Assembly: GCF_052113705.1 (NCBI RefSeq) | Contig: NZ_JBGQOG010000012.1 | Coordinates: forward strand, 62,001 to 126,000 | DNA: 64,000 nucleotides | From: JBGQOG01 sp052113705 | GTDB taxonomy: Bacteria; Pseudomonadota; Alphaproteobacteria; Rhodobacterales; Rhodobacteraceae | Direction of reading: 5' to 3' | In this document: in pieces, positions 32,479-42,369 of the stretch | Numbering within the stretch: position 1 is the first letter of the stretch | How the letters are laid out: each line of letters opens with the position of its first letter | Translations under genes and position numbers: made by a program | Notes under the pieces: generated by a model | The model's database searches: none | What the model saw: the letters and a program-made list of their open reading frames with translations, nothing else | What the model was told of the DNA's origin: nothing

Positions 32479-34779
32479 TCAATTGCCGGGGTCGAGCGCC
32501 ACGCAATCGGCGAAATACTGCACGGTGCCATCCTCGGCCACCTCTTGCACCAGCCCGTGAATATCGGTTTCAAAACCGGGGCAGGTGCGCGCGAATTCGC
32601 GGTTGAACTTCAGATATTCAACGATCTTGCGGTTGAACACCTCGCCCGGGATCAGCAGCGGAATGCCCGGCGGATAGGGGGTCACGAGGCTGGTGGTGAT
32701 CCGGCCTTCCAGATCGTCGATCGGCACCCGCTCGGTCGTGCGCCGCGCGATATGCGAGAAGGCGTCCGCGGGTTTCATCGCGGGCATATGGTCGCTCAGA
32801 TACATATCCGTCGAGAGGATCGCCACATCGTATTTCGCATAGAGCTGGTGGACGTGCTGGCAGAGGTCCCGCAGGCCCATCTTTTCATAGCGCGGATGCT
32901 TGGCGCAGAACTCGGGCATGGTCCGCCAGAGCGGATGGTTGCGGTCATAATCATCCTTGAACTGCTGCAGCGCCGCCAACAGCGTGTTCCAGCGGCCCTT
33001 GGTGATGCCGATGGTGAACATGATGAAAAAGCTGTAGAGGCCGGTTTTCTCGACCACAACGCCATGCTCCGTCAGGTATTTCGACACGATCGAGGCGGGA
33101 ATCCCCGTCTCTTCAAAACGGCCATCGAGATTGAGGCCGGGGGTAATCAGCGTCGCCTTGATCGGGTCGAGCATGTTGAACCCCGGCGCCATATCGCCAA
33201 AGCCGTGCCAGCTGTCCTCGCCATCGCGCTGCACGCCATCGGCATCGGTGCGCCGCAGCACCCAATCCTTGTTGCGGCCGAGGCCCTCTTCTTCCAGCTC
33301 GTCCGGACCCCAGACCTGGAACCACCATTCATCATCGCCAAACTCCGCATCCACCTTGCGCATCGCGCGGCGGAAATCGAGCGCCTCAAGGATGCTTTCC
33401 TCGACCAGAGCGGTGCCGCCCGGCGGCTCCATCATCGCCGCCGCCACATCGCAGCTGGCGATGATGCTGTATTGCGGGCTGGTCGAGGTGTGCATCAGAT
33501 AGGCCTCGTTGAAGAGGTGCCGGTCCAGCTTGGTGTCCTGGCTGTCCTGCACCAGCACATGGCTGGCCTGGCTGATCCCGGCCAGCAATTTGTGAATGGA
33601 TTGCGTGGCATAGGTGACCGAATGCTTGGTGCGCGCGCGTTTGCGGCCCATGGCGTGATAGCTGCCATAGAACGGGTGGAAGGCCGCATGCGGCAACCAG
33701 GCCTCGTCGAAATGCAGGTTCTCGACATAACCATCCAGGAGACCCTTGATGGTCTCGGTGTTGTAAAGCACCCCGTCATAGGTCGATTGTGTCAGCGTCA
33801 TGATGCGCGGCTTGACCGTCTCGGCATCCACCCCGGCCAGCAGCGGATTGGCGCGGATCTTGGCCTTGATCGTCTCGATCTCGAACTCGCTTTGCGGGAT
33901 CGGGCCGATGATGCCGTAGTGGTTGCGGGTGGGCTTGAGGAACACCGGCACCGCCCCGGTCATGATGATCGAATGCAGGATCGATTTGTGGCAGTTGCGG
34001 TCGACCACCACCACATCGCCCGGCGCGACAGTATGGTGCCAGACCATCTTGTTCGAGGTCGAGGTGCCGTTGGTCACGAAGAAACAGTGATCGGCATTGA
34101 AGATCCGCGCGGCGTTGCGCTCGGAGGCGCCGATCGCGCCGTTATGGTCCAGCAGCTGGCCGAGTTCCTCGACCGCGTTGCAGACATCGGCGCGCAGCAT
34201 GTTTTCACCGTAAAACTGGTGATACATCTGGCCAATCGGGCTTTTCAGGAAGGCCACGCCCCCCGAATGCCCCGGGCAATGCCACGAGTAAGAGCCATCC
34301 TCGGCGTAATCCAGAAGCGCCTTGAAGAAGGGCGGCTGGATGCCTTCCAGATATTGTTTGGCCTCGCGGATGATGTGGCGGGCCACGAATTCCGGCGTAT
34401 CCTCGAACATATGGATAAAGCCGTGCAGCTCGCGCAGAATGTCATTGGGCAGGTGGCGGCTGGTCTTGGTCTCGCCATAGACATAGATCGGCACATCGGC
34501 GTTTTTCCAGCGCACTTCCTCGATGAAGCTGCGCAGATTGACCACCGCCGGGTCCAGATCGGGACCGGGGCTGAACTCTTCGTCGTCAATGGACAGCACA
34601 AAGGCCGAGGCGCGCGATTGCTGCTGCGCGAATTGCGACAGATCGCCATAGCTGGTGACGCCCAGCACCTCGAAACCCTCTTTCTCGATGGCCTCAGCCA
34701 TGGCGCGGATGCCCAGACCCGAGGAGTTCTCCGAACGGAAATCTTCGTCGATGATGACGATGGGGAAGCGGAATTTCAT
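32479..34779 (-). CDS. Orn/Lys/Arg decarboxylase class-I (PLP, large form)
   Basis: Protein of 766 residues. An N-terminal response-regulator-like wing domain (about 1-135, IVIIDEDF) is followed by a large PLP fold-type I domain (PGHSGGVAFLKSPIG, FVTNGTSTSNKMVWH, DRNCHKSILHS, FDEAWLPHAAFHPFY, PLP lysine in ATQSIHKLLAGISQASH). The C-terminal domain from about 600 contains TPYPPGIPLLIPGE. This is the biodegradative CadA/AdiA/SpeF type. Lysine, arginine or ornithine specificity is not decided by what I can see. The product would be cadaverine, agmatine or putrescine, all potential substrates for the PuuAB-like pair at 14856-17518. The start has GGAGAG six bases upstream. Confidence 0.9.
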   Translation of the reverse strand: MKFRFPIVIIDEDFRSENSSGLGIRAMAEAIEKEGFEVLGVTSYGDLSQFAQQQSRASAFVLSIDDEEFSPGPDLDPAVVNLRSFIEEVRWKNADVPIYVYGETKTSRHLPNDILRELHGFIHMFEDTPEFVARHIIREAKQYLEGIQPPFFKALLDYAEDGSYSWHCPGHSGGVAFLKSPIGQMYHQFYGENMLRADVCNAVEELGQLLDHNGAIGASERNAARIFNADHCFFVTNGTSTSNKMVWHHTVAPGDVVVVDRNCHKSILHSIIMTGAVPVFLKPTRNHYGIIGPIPQSEFEIETIKAKIRANPLLAGVDAETVKPRIMTLTQSTYDGVLYNTETIKGLLDGYVENLHFDEAWLPHAAFHPFYGSYHAMGRKRARTKHSVTYATQSIHKLLAGISQASHVLVQDSQDTKLDRHLFNEAYLMHTSTSPQYSIIASCDVAAAMMEPPGGTALVEESILEALDFRRAMRKVDAEFGDDEWWFQVWGPDELEEEGLGRNKDWVLRRTDADGVQRDGEDSWHGFGDMAPGFNMLDPIKATLITPGLNLDGRFEETGIPASIVSKYLTEHGVVVEKTGLYSFFIMFTIGITKGRWNTLLAALQQFKDDYDRNHPLWRTMPEFCAKHPRYEKMGLRDLCQHVHQLYAKYDVAILSTDMYLSDHMPAMKPADAFSHIARRTTERVPIDDLEGRITTSLVTPYPPGIPLLIPGEVFNRKIVEYLKFNREFARTCPGFETDIHGLVQEVAEDGTVQYFADCVALDPGN

Positions 34780-35114
34780 GGAACTCTCCTACCAGGATAT
34801 CAGCGGTGGGCCGGAAAACAGCAATCGGAACGGCGCAGCAGGCAAGGGGTCACCAAAGCCCGGGGTGCTGGACAGTTTGGCGCAGGATTCAGCGCCGTTT
34901 CTTTCTGGTGAACCCGCCATAGTCAAGGGCCGCGATCCGCTCGTCGCTGCCAGTTTACCAGAATATCACAAAGCCCGCCCCGCAACCTGCCCTGCCCGCT
35001 CTCCAATGGAACACCCCGCCCCGGCAGCGGGTTCCCCCGGCGCGTGTTGCATGGCACAAAGACCGGGCTGTCGCCCGGCACGGCGGCCCGCAGGATGCAC
35101 GCAAAGAGGGTGAC
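34780..35114. other. 335-base divergent spacer without recognised gene
   Basis: Promoter region between the decarboxylase (minus) and pxpA (plus). Small open frames cross it, but none has a ribosome-binding site and family resemblance. No palindrome stood out. Confidence 0.4.
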
Positions 35115-35867
35115 ATGGATCTGAACAGTGATCTTGGCGAAAGTTTCGGCGCCTGGCAGATCGGCGATGATGCGGCGATGCTCGACATCGTCACCTCGGC
35201 CAATATTGCCTGTGGTTTTCACGCGGGCGATCCGGTGGGGATTTTGCGCAGCCTGCTGGCCGCGGCCGCGCGGGGGGTGCAGGTGGGCGCGCATGTGGGT
35301 TACCCGGATCTGGTGGGCTTTGGCCGCCGCAAGATGCAGATCCCGGCGCCGGAGCTGACGGCGGACGTGATCTATCAGATCGGTGCCTTGCAGGGGCTGG
35401 CGCGGGCGGCGGGCACCCGGGTGAGCTATGTCAAACCCCATGGTGCGCTCTACAACACGATGGCCACCGATCTGGCCGAGGCGGATGCGGTGATTGCCGC
35501 GATCAAGGCGGTCGACCCGTCACTCGCGCTGATGGCACTGGCAGGGGCGCCGGTCGTGGCCCATGCCCGGGCGGCGGGCCTGCGGGTGATCTGTGAGGCC
35601 TTTGCCGACCGCGCCTATACCGCGGAGGGCGCGCTGGTCGCACGGTCCACGCCCGGCGCCGTGCTGCATGACCCGGAGGAGATTGCCGCACGGATGCTGC
35701 GGCTGGCGCGCGAGGGGGTGATCGAGGCCATCACCGGCGAGACGCTGCGCCTTGATGCGCAATCCATCTGCGTGCATGGCGACAATCCGGCGGCGGTGGC
35801 GATTGCCCGTCATCTGGCCCAGAGCCTGCGCGGCCGCGGCATCACCCTCGCCGCATCGGGGGCCTGA
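35115..35867 (+). CDS. pxpA: 5-oxoprolinase subunit PxpA (LamB/YcsF family), stand-alone copy
   Basis: Protein of 250 residues. Family blocks are MDLNSDLGESFGAWQIGDD, ANIACGFHAGDP, GVQVGAHVGYPDLVGFGRR, YVKPHGALYN and EAFADRAY. PxpA works with PxpB and PxpC in ATP-dependent opening of 5-oxoproline to glutamate. Here no pxpB or pxpC is adjacent; a second pxpA lies at 51192 inside a pxpBC cluster. This copy is convergent with the polyamine-type ABC operon (27-base gap), so its partners may be encoded elsewhere. AGAGGG lies 4 bases before the ATG. Confidence 0.88.
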   Translation: MDLNSDLGESFGAWQIGDDAAMLDIVTSANIACGFHAGDPVGILRSLLAAAARGVQVGAHVGYPDLVGFGRRKMQIPAPELTADVIYQIGALQGLARAAGTRVSYVKPHGALYNTMATDLAEADAVIAAIKAVDPSLALMALAGAPVVAHARAAGLRVICEAFADRAYTAEGALVARSTPGAVLHDPEEIAARMLRLAREGVIEAITGETLRLDAQSICVHGDNPAAVAIARHLAQSLRGRGITLAASGA

Positions 35868-35894
35868 CGGGGCGGCCCGGAGGCCACCGCCCGT

Positions 35895-36980
35895 TCAGGC
35901 CTTGGCAAAGGCCTGTGCCGTTTCGGGCTGCCAGCGCATGTAAAGATGGTCCCCCCGGGTGACGCGCCCGGCCAAAGGATGCCGGAAATCAAGCCGCACC
36001 GACAGCCCCTCTCCCCAGCCGGTTTCCACATCCACCGTGATGTTATTGCCCAGAAATGTCGTATCGCGCACCGTCACCGGCAGGGTCGCGCCATGGCCTA
36101 CTGCCTCGGCCGAGAGGTCAATGCGCTCGGGGCGCAGCATCACCTCGGCGGCCGTGCCGCTCTGGCCCGCGCCATGCAGCGGAATCCCCGCCACTTCGGT
36201 GCCATTGGGAAACCGCAACGCGACCGTCTCGCCCGAGCGTCCGGCGATCTCGGCCGCCAGAAAGGTGCTGTCACCGATGAAATCCGCCACAAAGCGGGTG
36301 GCGGGATTTGCGTAAAGCTCGGGGCCCGTGCCCACCTGCTCAATCCGGCCCTTGTTGAAAATCGCGATCCGGTCCGAGAGGCGCAACGCCTCCTCCTGAT
36401 CATGGGTCACATAAAGCACCGTGACCCCGGTCTCCTGATGGATGCGGCGGATCTCATGCTGGATCTCTTCGCGGAGTTTCTTGTCCAGCGCCGAGAGGGG
36501 CTCATCCATCAGGAGCACGGGCGGATCATAGACGAGCGCCCGCGCGAGTGCCACGCGCTGCTGCTGGCCGCCGGACATTTTCGCGGGCATCCGGTCCTCA
36601 AACCCCGTGAGACGCACGAGTTCCAGCGCGCGGGCCACCTTCTTGCGGATCTCATCCTCCGCCATCCGCCGCACCCGCAGCGGAAAGGCGATGTTCTCGC
36701 CCACACTCAGATGCGGGAAGAGCGTATAGCGCTGAAACACCATACCGATATTGCGCTTGTTCGACGGCATCGCGAGGATCGAGCGGCCATTCAGGAGGAT
36801 GTCCCCCGCCGTCGGGTCCTGAAACCCGGCGAGGATATAGAGCGTGGTCGATTTGCCCGAACCGGAGGGGCCGAGAAAGGTCATGAACTCGCCCTGCGCG
36901 ATCTTCAGCTCGACATGTTCGGCGGCCACCACCTCGCCAAAGGTTTTGCGCAGGCCGTTGATGTGCAGATAGGCGGTCAT
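35895..36980 (-). CDS. ABC transporter ATP-binding protein, PotA-like
   Basis: Protein of 361 residues with Walker A GPSGSGKST, Q-loop FQRYTLFPHLSVGENIAFPL, signature MSGGQQQRVALARAL and Walker B VLLMDEPLSALDKKL. A C-terminal TOBE domain (about 280-355) is typical of spermidine/putrescine (PotA) and related importers. It is last in the nine-gene minus-strand operon and overlaps the permease gene by 4 bases (ATGA). Substrate is inferred only from the family. Confidence 0.9.
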   Translation of the reverse strand: MTAYLHINGLRKTFGEVVAAEHVELKIAQGEFMTFLGPSGSGKSTTLYILAGFQDPTAGDILLNGRSILAMPSNKRNIGMVFQRYTLFPHLSVGENIAFPLRVRRMAEDEIRKKVARALELVRLTGFEDRMPAKMSGGQQQRVALARALVYDPPVLLMDEPLSALDKKLREEIQHEIRRIHQETGVTVLYVTHDQEEALRLSDRIAIFNKGRIEQVGTGPELYANPATRFVADFIGDSTFLAAEIAGRSGETVALRFPNGTEVAGIPLHGAGQSGTAAEVMLRPERIDLSAEAVGHGATLPVTVRDTTFLGNNITVDVETGWGEGLSVRLDFRHPLAGRVTRGDHLYMRWQPETAQAFAKA

Positions 36981-37777
36981 TTCGATTTTCCTTTGCGCAT
37001 GAGCGCGGCCAAAAGCATCAGCCCGAGGGTGAGGGCCAGCATGAGGGTGGAGGCGGCGGCGATCACCGGCGTCAGATCCTGTCGCAGCGTGGCCCAGATC
37101 CGGACCGGCAGGGTTTGCAGCGTTGGGCTGGCCATGAAGATGGCCACGACCACCTCATCCCAGCTGACCAGAAACGAGAAGAGCGCGGCGGAGAAGATAC
37201 CGTGCCGGATGGCGGGCAGGGTCACCCGCCAGCGCGCCTCCCAGGGGCTGGCGCCGCAGAGGATGGCCGCCTCTTCGATCATCGGGTCAAAGGTTTCCAG
37301 CGCGCCCGAGATGGCGATCACCGAGAAGGGCAGCGCCAGCACCAGATGCGCCAGCACAAAGCCGGTGAGCGTGCCGCCAAGGCCCAGTTTCAGGAACAGC
37401 GCATAGATGGCGACGGCAAAGACCACCACCGGCAGCACCATCGGGGTGAGGAAAAAGGCGCGCATCACCTCGCGGCCGCGAAACTGCCAGCGGGTCAGCG
37501 CCATCGCGGCAAGCCCCCCCAGCACCACCGACAGCAGGGTGACCAGCACGCCGATCCGGGCAGAGGTCCAGGCAGCTTCGATCCAGCGCGGATCGGCAAG
37601 GAGTTCCTCGTACCATTTCAGCGTCCAGCCCGGCGGCGGGAATTGCAGCCAGCGCGAATTGCCAAAGGAGAGCGCCACGATAAAGAGGATGGGCAGCAGG
37701 AGGAACAGGCAGGCCAGAAGCGCGATCGCGCCCAATATCCAGCGCCAGGGGCCAAGACGGTCGTAATCGAGCAACAT
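36977..37777 (-). CDS. ABC transporter permease, PotC-like
   Basis: Protein of 266 residues with six predicted membrane helices and the EAA-type loop EEAAILCGASPWEARWRVTLP. It starts at 37777, one base after the stop of the upstream permease. Partner of the permease at 37779 in the polyamine-type importer. The frame is open to 37819, but the start is set by the spacing. Confidence 0.88.
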   Translation of the reverse strand: MLLDYDRLGPWRWILGAIALLACLFLLLPILFIVALSFGNSRWLQFPPPGWTLKWYEELLADPRWIEAAWTSARIGVLVTLLSVVLGGLAAMALTRWQFRGREVMRAFFLTPMVLPVVVFAVAIYALFLKLGLGGTLTGFVLAHLVLALPFSVIAISGALETFDPMIEEAAILCGASPWEARWRVTLPAIRHGIFSAALFSFLVSWDEVVVAIFMASPTLQTLPVRIWATLRQDLTPVIAAASTLMLALTLGLMLLAALMRKGKSK

Positions 37778-37778
37778 C

Positions 37779-38657
37779 TTATGCCTCCCGCTGCGCCGCA
37801 TAGCGGATCTGCAGCGCATAAAGCGCCAGCGTCACCACCAGAAGAACAAAGGCCAATGCGCCGCCCATGCCCCAGTTGACCAGGCTTTGCACCTGCTGCG
37901 CGATCAGCTCGGCCAGCATCATGTTGGAGGTGCCCCCGAGCAGCGCGGGTGTCACGAAATAGCCCAGCGACATCACGAAAACCATCAGCGCGCCGGAGGC
38001 GACACCGGGCCGCGCCAAGGGCCAGAGGATCCGGGTCAGCGCCTGCCACCGGGTCGCGCCACACAGCGCCGCCGCGCGCAGGATGCCGGGGTCAATCTTG
38101 GAAAGCACGCCATAGAGCGGCATCACCATGAAGGGCAGCATGATATAGACCATGCCAATCGTCACCCCCACCAGATTGTTGACGAGAGTCAGCGGCTGAT
38201 CGATCAGACCCAGATCCATCAGCGTGCGGTTGATCAGCCCGGTGCGCTGCAAGAGCACCATCCAGGCATAGGTCCGCGCCAGCAGATTGGTCCACATCGA
38301 CAAAAGGATCAGCGCAAAGATCACCCCCGCCGTCCGGCGCGAAAACACCGTCAGCCCCCAGGCCAGCGGAAAGGCAATCAGCACGGTGATCGCCGTCACC
38401 AGGCCCGAGACAAGAAAGGTGTTGAAGAAGATCCGCGCATAGGTCGGCGTACCAAACAGCGTAAGGTAGTTTTGCAGCCCCGGCGCGGGCTCGGTGACCG
38501 AGCGGGCCAGCAGCATGACCACCGGCACCACGAAAAACGCGATCAAAACCAGAAGCATCGGCGCGCTGAAGCCCAGAATGCGGCGCGCCAGCGGCGAGAG
38601 CCGCCGTGCCCGCGCAGGCGGCGGGGGAACGGCAGAGGGGGCGGCGGTCGTGGACAT
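37779..38657 (-). CDS. ABC transporter permease, PotB-like
   Basis: Protein of 292 residues. After a Pro/Ala/Arg-rich N terminus (1-25) there are six membrane helices, with the EAA-like loop RAAALCGATRWQALTRILWPL. It belongs to the binding-protein-dependent permease family used for spermidine/putrescine-type substrates. It follows the solute-binding protein gene by 81 bases and is preceded by GAGGAT. Confidence 0.88.
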   Translation of the reverse strand: MSTTAAPSAVPPPPARARRLSPLARRILGFSAPMLLVLIAFFVVPVVMLLARSVTEPAPGLQNYLTLFGTPTYARIFFNTFLVSGLVTAITVLIAFPLAWGLTVFSRRTAGVIFALILLSMWTNLLARTYAWMVLLQRTGLINRTLMDLGLIDQPLTLVNNLVGVTIGMVYIMLPFMVMPLYGVLSKIDPGILRAAALCGATRWQALTRILWPLARPGVASGALMVFVMSLGYFVTPALLGGTSNMMLAELIAQQVQSLVNWGMGGALAFVLLVVTLALYALQIRYAAQREA

Positions 38658-38738
38658 GGGTCGGATCCTCGGGAGGGTTGCGATGTCAGTGAGGCCGTGT
38701 TGGGGAGCGGCCGCAGCCGCACCCCGGGTTTGGCGGGC

Positions 38739-39755
38739 TTACTCGGCCTGCCAGGCGTACCAGCGGTTGCCGATCTCATCGCGGTGTGCGGCCCAATAGG
38801 CCATATCCGCATTGATCTGCGTCTCGGGATGAGCATCGGGCAAGGTGGCGCGCACGCCCTCGGCCATCAGCGCGGCGGAGCCGGTGTTGACCGGCGCATA
38901 GCCCGAGACGGTGGCGAAATCGGCCTGCGCCCCCGCCGAGGTGGCCGCCGCGATGAACTTCATCGCCGCCTCCTTGTTCTTGCTGCCTTTCGGAACCACC
39001 AGCGCGTCGGCGGCGGTGATGTTCTGATCCCAGCTCACACCGACATCCACGCCATCGGCCATCAGCGCGGCAATCCGGCCGTTCCAGAAAAAGCCGATCG
39101 GCGCCTCACCCGAAGCCAGCAGTTGCTGCGATTGTGCGCCGCCGGTCCACCAGATGATCTCGGATTTGATCGTGTCGAGCTTTTTGAACGCGCGGTCGAG
39201 GTCGAGCGGATAGAGATCGGCGGGCGCCACGCCATCGGCGATCAGCGCGGCCTCCAGCACGCCCGGGGCGGACCACTTGTAAAAGGTGCGTTTGCCGGGG
39301 AATTTCTCCACATCAAACAGATCGGCCAGGGTGGCGGGCTGCGTCTCGACATAGGTGGCCGGGTCAAAGCCGATCACGAAGGAATAGTAGAACGAGCCCA
39401 CCGCATAATCCGAGACAAAGCGCGGATCGAGGCTGGATTTGTCGATGATCGAGAAGTCCAGCGGCTCCAACAGCCCCTTGTCACCCGCCTGCAAGGCATA
39501 GTCGAATTCCGCATCCACCACATCCCAGGACACGGCATTGCCTTCGACCATCGCCTGCAGTTTGCCGTAATCGGTCGGGCCATCCTGCACGACGTCGATG
39601 CCGGTGGCGGCGGTGAAGGGCACGGCCCATTCCGAGGTTTGGGCATCCTGGGTGGTGCCGCCCCAGCTGGTGAACACCATCGGGTCGGCAAAAGCGGTGC
39701 CGGTGGCCAGAAGGGCCGCGGTCAGGCTGCCGAGGGTAAGGGGGATCAAACGCAT
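38739..39755 (-). CDS. Periplasmic solute-binding protein, PotD-like
   Basis: Protein of 338 residues with a signal peptide (LTLGSLTAALLATGTAFA, cleavage near 23). The mature start DPMVFTSWGGTTQDAQTSEW is typical of polyamine/iron-type ABC binding proteins (PBP family 1/13). Acidic and aromatic residues in DVVDAEFDYAL and IIWWTGGAQSQQLL suggest a cationic or amine ligand. It lies between the aldehyde dehydrogenase and the permease genes of the same operon. Confidence 0.85.
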   Translation of the reverse strand: MRLIPLTLGSLTAALLATGTAFADPMVFTSWGGTTQDAQTSEWAVPFTAATGIDVVQDGPTDYGKLQAMVEGNAVSWDVVDAEFDYALQAGDKGLLEPLDFSIIDKSSLDPRFVSDYAVGSFYYSFVIGFDPATYVETQPATLADLFDVEKFPGKRTFYKWSAPGVLEAALIADGVAPADLYPLDLDRAFKKLDTIKSEIIWWTGGAQSQQLLASGEAPIGFFWNGRIAALMADGVDVGVSWDQNITAADALVVPKGSKNKEAAMKFIAAATSAGAQADFATVSGYAPVNTGSAALMAEGVRATLPDAHPETQINADMAYWAAHRDEIGNRWYAWQAE

Positions 39756-39852
39756 TCTCTGTCACTCCACTGTTGTTGGATTGCGCCATATCTTTCGCGG
39801 TCCCGTCCGCGGCGCGGCGGCGGGGTATCGGGTGGTTCGCGGGGCAGCAGGC

Positions 39853-41319
39853 TCAGCGCATCACGAAAGGATCCGGGATCGGCTCCTCCGAGATGCGCAG
39901 CCAGACGGTTTTCACCGTCGTGTAGTCAAGCGCGGCGGCCAGACCGCCTTCGCGGCCATGCCCCGAAAGTCCATGCCCGCCGAAAGGCGCGATGGGCGAG
40001 ACCGCACGGTAGGTGTTCACCCAGACGATGCCCGCCCGCAGGCCGCGGATCATCCGGTGCGCCCGTGTCAGATCGCGGGTAAAAACGCCCGAGGCCAGAC
40101 CGTATTCGGTGTCATTCGCCAGATGCAGGGCTTCCGCCTCATCGGCAAAGCCCATGACGCTGAGCACGGGGCCGAACAATTCCTCGCGGCAGCAGGGTGC
40201 CTCGGGGGCGTTGGTGCAATCGAGGATGGTCGGCGGGTAGAAGGTGCCCGGCCCCTCGGGCAGCTGCCCGCCGCAGATCAGCACGGCCCCAGCGGCGACC
40301 GAGGCCTCCACAATCGCATGCAGCCGGTCGCGCTGACGCGGGGTGCACAGCGGTCCCATCTCGGTCGCGCGGTCATCCGGCGCGCCGATCACGATCTTTG
40401 CCGCCCGCGCTGTCAGCGTAGCCAGCATCTGATCCTTGATCTCGTTTTGCACCAAAAGCCGCGAGCCCGCGACGCAGCTTTGCCCGGTGGCCGCAAAGAT
40501 CCCGGCGATCTGCGCATTCACCGCGCTCTCCAGATCGGCATCGGCAAAGACGATGAAGGGCGACTTCCCCCCGAGCTCCAGCGAGGTCCGCGCGAGGTTC
40601 TCCGCCGAGGCCCGCACCACCGCCCGCGCCGTGTCCGGCCCACCGGTAAAAGCGATATGGTCAACCCCGGGATGCGCGGTCAGCACCGCGCCGCAAGAGG
40701 GGCCAAAGCCGGTGATCACATTCACCACCCCCGGCGGAAACCCTGCCGCATGCACCAGCCTTGCAAAGGCCAGCAGCGGTGCCGGGCCATCCTCGGAGGC
40801 CTTCAACACCACGGTGCAGCCTGCGGCCAGCGCCGGGCCCAGCTTCACCGCCGAGAGGAACAACTGGCTGTTCCAGGGCACGATGGCCGCCACCACGCCC
40901 ACCGGCTCGCGCCGCAGCCAGACCTCCATGTCGGGTTTGTCGATCGGCAGATGCGCGCCCTCGATCTTGTCCGCCAGCCCAGCGTAATAGCGATAATATT
41001 CCGCCACATAGGCGATCTGGGCCGAGGTTTCGCGGATGATCTTGCCGGTGTCGCGGGTCTCAAGCCGCGCCAGTTCGGGGGCCGCCGTCTCGATCAGATC
41101 GGCGAGTTTCAGCAAAAGCTTGCCACGCGCCGAGGCGGTCAGCGCGGGCCAGGCCCCCTGCCGGAACGCCCGGCCCGCCGCCGCGACGACGGCGTCCACC
41201 TCGGCCTCCCGCGCCTCGGCGATGGCGGCCCAGACCTCCCCCGTCGCAGGATCGCGGCTGTCAAACCGCGCCACACCGGGATGAAAGGCACCGTCGATAT
41301 AAAGATCAAAGCGTTCCAT
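39853..41319 (-). CDS. NAD(P)-dependent aldehyde dehydrogenase
   Basis: Protein of 488 residues, full-length ALDH. NAD-binding regions are VPWNSQLFLSAVKLGPALAAGCTVVLKASE and FTGGPDTARAV. The general base Glu lies in LELGGKSPF and the catalytic Cys in FAATGQSCVAGSR. The C-terminal IAPFGGHGLSGHGREGG is common in amino- or betaine-aldehyde-type ALDHs. In this operon it should oxidise the aldehyde released by the monooxygenase or amine oxidation. Preceded by GAGGAGGG; 9 bases after the LLM gene. Confidence 0.88.
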   Translation of the reverse strand: MERFDLYIDGAFHPGVARFDSRDPATGEVWAAIAEAREAEVDAVVAAAGRAFRQGAWPALTASARGKLLLKLADLIETAAPELARLETRDTGKIIRETSAQIAYVAEYYRYYAGLADKIEGAHLPIDKPDMEVWLRREPVGVVAAIVPWNSQLFLSAVKLGPALAAGCTVVLKASEDGPAPLLAFARLVHAAGFPPGVVNVITGFGPSCGAVLTAHPGVDHIAFTGGPDTARAVVRASAENLARTSLELGGKSPFIVFADADLESAVNAQIAGIFAATGQSCVAGSRLLVQNEIKDQMLATLTARAAKIVIGAPDDRATEMGPLCTPRQRDRLHAIVEASVAAGAVLICGGQLPEGPGTFYPPTILDCTNAPEAPCCREELFGPVLSVMGFADEAEALHLANDTEYGLASGVFTRDLTRAHRMIRGLRAGIVWVNTYRAVSPIAPFGGHGLSGHGREGGLAAALDYTTVKTVWLRISEEPIPDPFVMR

Positions 41320-41328
41320 GGTCCCTCC

Positions 41329-42366
41329 TCAGGCAAAAGCCGGCATGACCTCGGCGATGAAGCGTTCCAGCGAGGCTTTCTTGCGCGCGAAACTCATGCC
41401 GGTGTCGATCCAGAAGGAATATTCGTCATAGCCCAGGGCCTCATAGGCCTTCAGCCGCGAGATCACCTCATCCGCCGGGCCGATGACATTGTTGGACCGC
41501 ATCGCGGCAGGTGAATAGAAGGGATGCGCGGCCATTTCTTCATCGCTGATCGGCGCCATCAGACCCTGCGAAATCGGGCGTTCGTTTTTGAACCAGGCGC
41601 CGAAATAGTTGTAAAAGCGGTTCACCTCGACCGCACCCAATTCCGCATCCGCCTCATCCGAAGCGACATAGGTATGGCGCAGCAGCATGATTTTCGGGCG
41701 CGGCACCTGCGGAAAAGCCGCACAGGCCGCGTTGAAATGGCCCATGAGCTTTTCGACCTCCTCATCGCCCATATGCAGTGGCGTCACCTGCACGTTATAG
41801 CCATGCGAGACGGCGAATTCATGGCTGTTCGGATCACGCGCCGCCACCCAGATCGGCGGCCCCGGCTGTTGCAGGGGTTTTGGCGCCGAGGTGGATTTGG
41901 GGAACTGCCAATGTTCACCCTCATGCGTGTAATCCCCCTCCCACAAGGCCTCCACGGCGGGGATCAGCTCGCGCATTTTCTGGCCTGCGGTCCAGGCATC
42001 GAGACCGGGCGAAAGGCGTTCATATTCAAACATATAGGCGCCCCGCGCCACGCCCAGCTCCAGCCGCCCGTCCATCATGATATCGGCCATCGCCGCCTCG
42101 CCCGCCAGCCGGATCGGATGCCAGAGCGGCGCCATCACCGTCCCGGTCCCCAGCCGCACATTCTTGGTGCGCCGCGCCAGATCGACCAGTGTCAGAAACG
42201 GGTTCGGCGCCATGGTGAAATTCATCGCATGATGCTCGCCCGACCAGATCGCATGCATGCCGCCCCGGTCGGCGATCTCGCACAGCGCAATCATCTCCTC
42301 ATAGAGCTGGCGCTGATCCTCCTCCGGATCAATGCGCTCCATATGGATGAAGAGAGAGAATTTCAT
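41329..42366 (-). CDS. LLM-class flavin-dependent monooxygenase (luciferase-like)
   Basis: Protein of 345 residues with bacterial-luciferase fold signatures: MKFSLFIHMERIDPEE at the N terminus, GGMHAIWSGEHHAMNF, NVRLGTGTVMAPLWHPIRLAGEAAMADIMMDGRLELGVARG, and WVAARDPNSHEFA. These two-component enzymes oxygenate a substrate with reduced FMN supplied by a partner reductase. The partner is the next upstream gene (42370), 3 bases away. Substrate unknown. Confidence 0.88.
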   Translation of the reverse strand: MKFSLFIHMERIDPEEDQRQLYEEMIALCEIADRGGMHAIWSGEHHAMNFTMAPNPFLTLVDLARRTKNVRLGTGTVMAPLWHPIRLAGEAAMADIMMDGRLELGVARGAYMFEYERLSPGLDAWTAGQKMRELIPAVEALWEGDYTHEGEHWQFPKSTSAPKPLQQPGPPIWVAARDPNSHEFAVSHGYNVQVTPLHMGDEEVEKLMGHFNAACAAFPQVPRPKIMLLRHTYVASDEADAELGAVEVNRFYNYFGAWFKNERPISQGLMAPISDEEMAAHPFYSPAAMRSNNVIGPADEVISRLKAYEALGYDEYSFWIDTGMSFARKKASLERFIAEVMPAFA

Positions 42367-42369
42367 GGC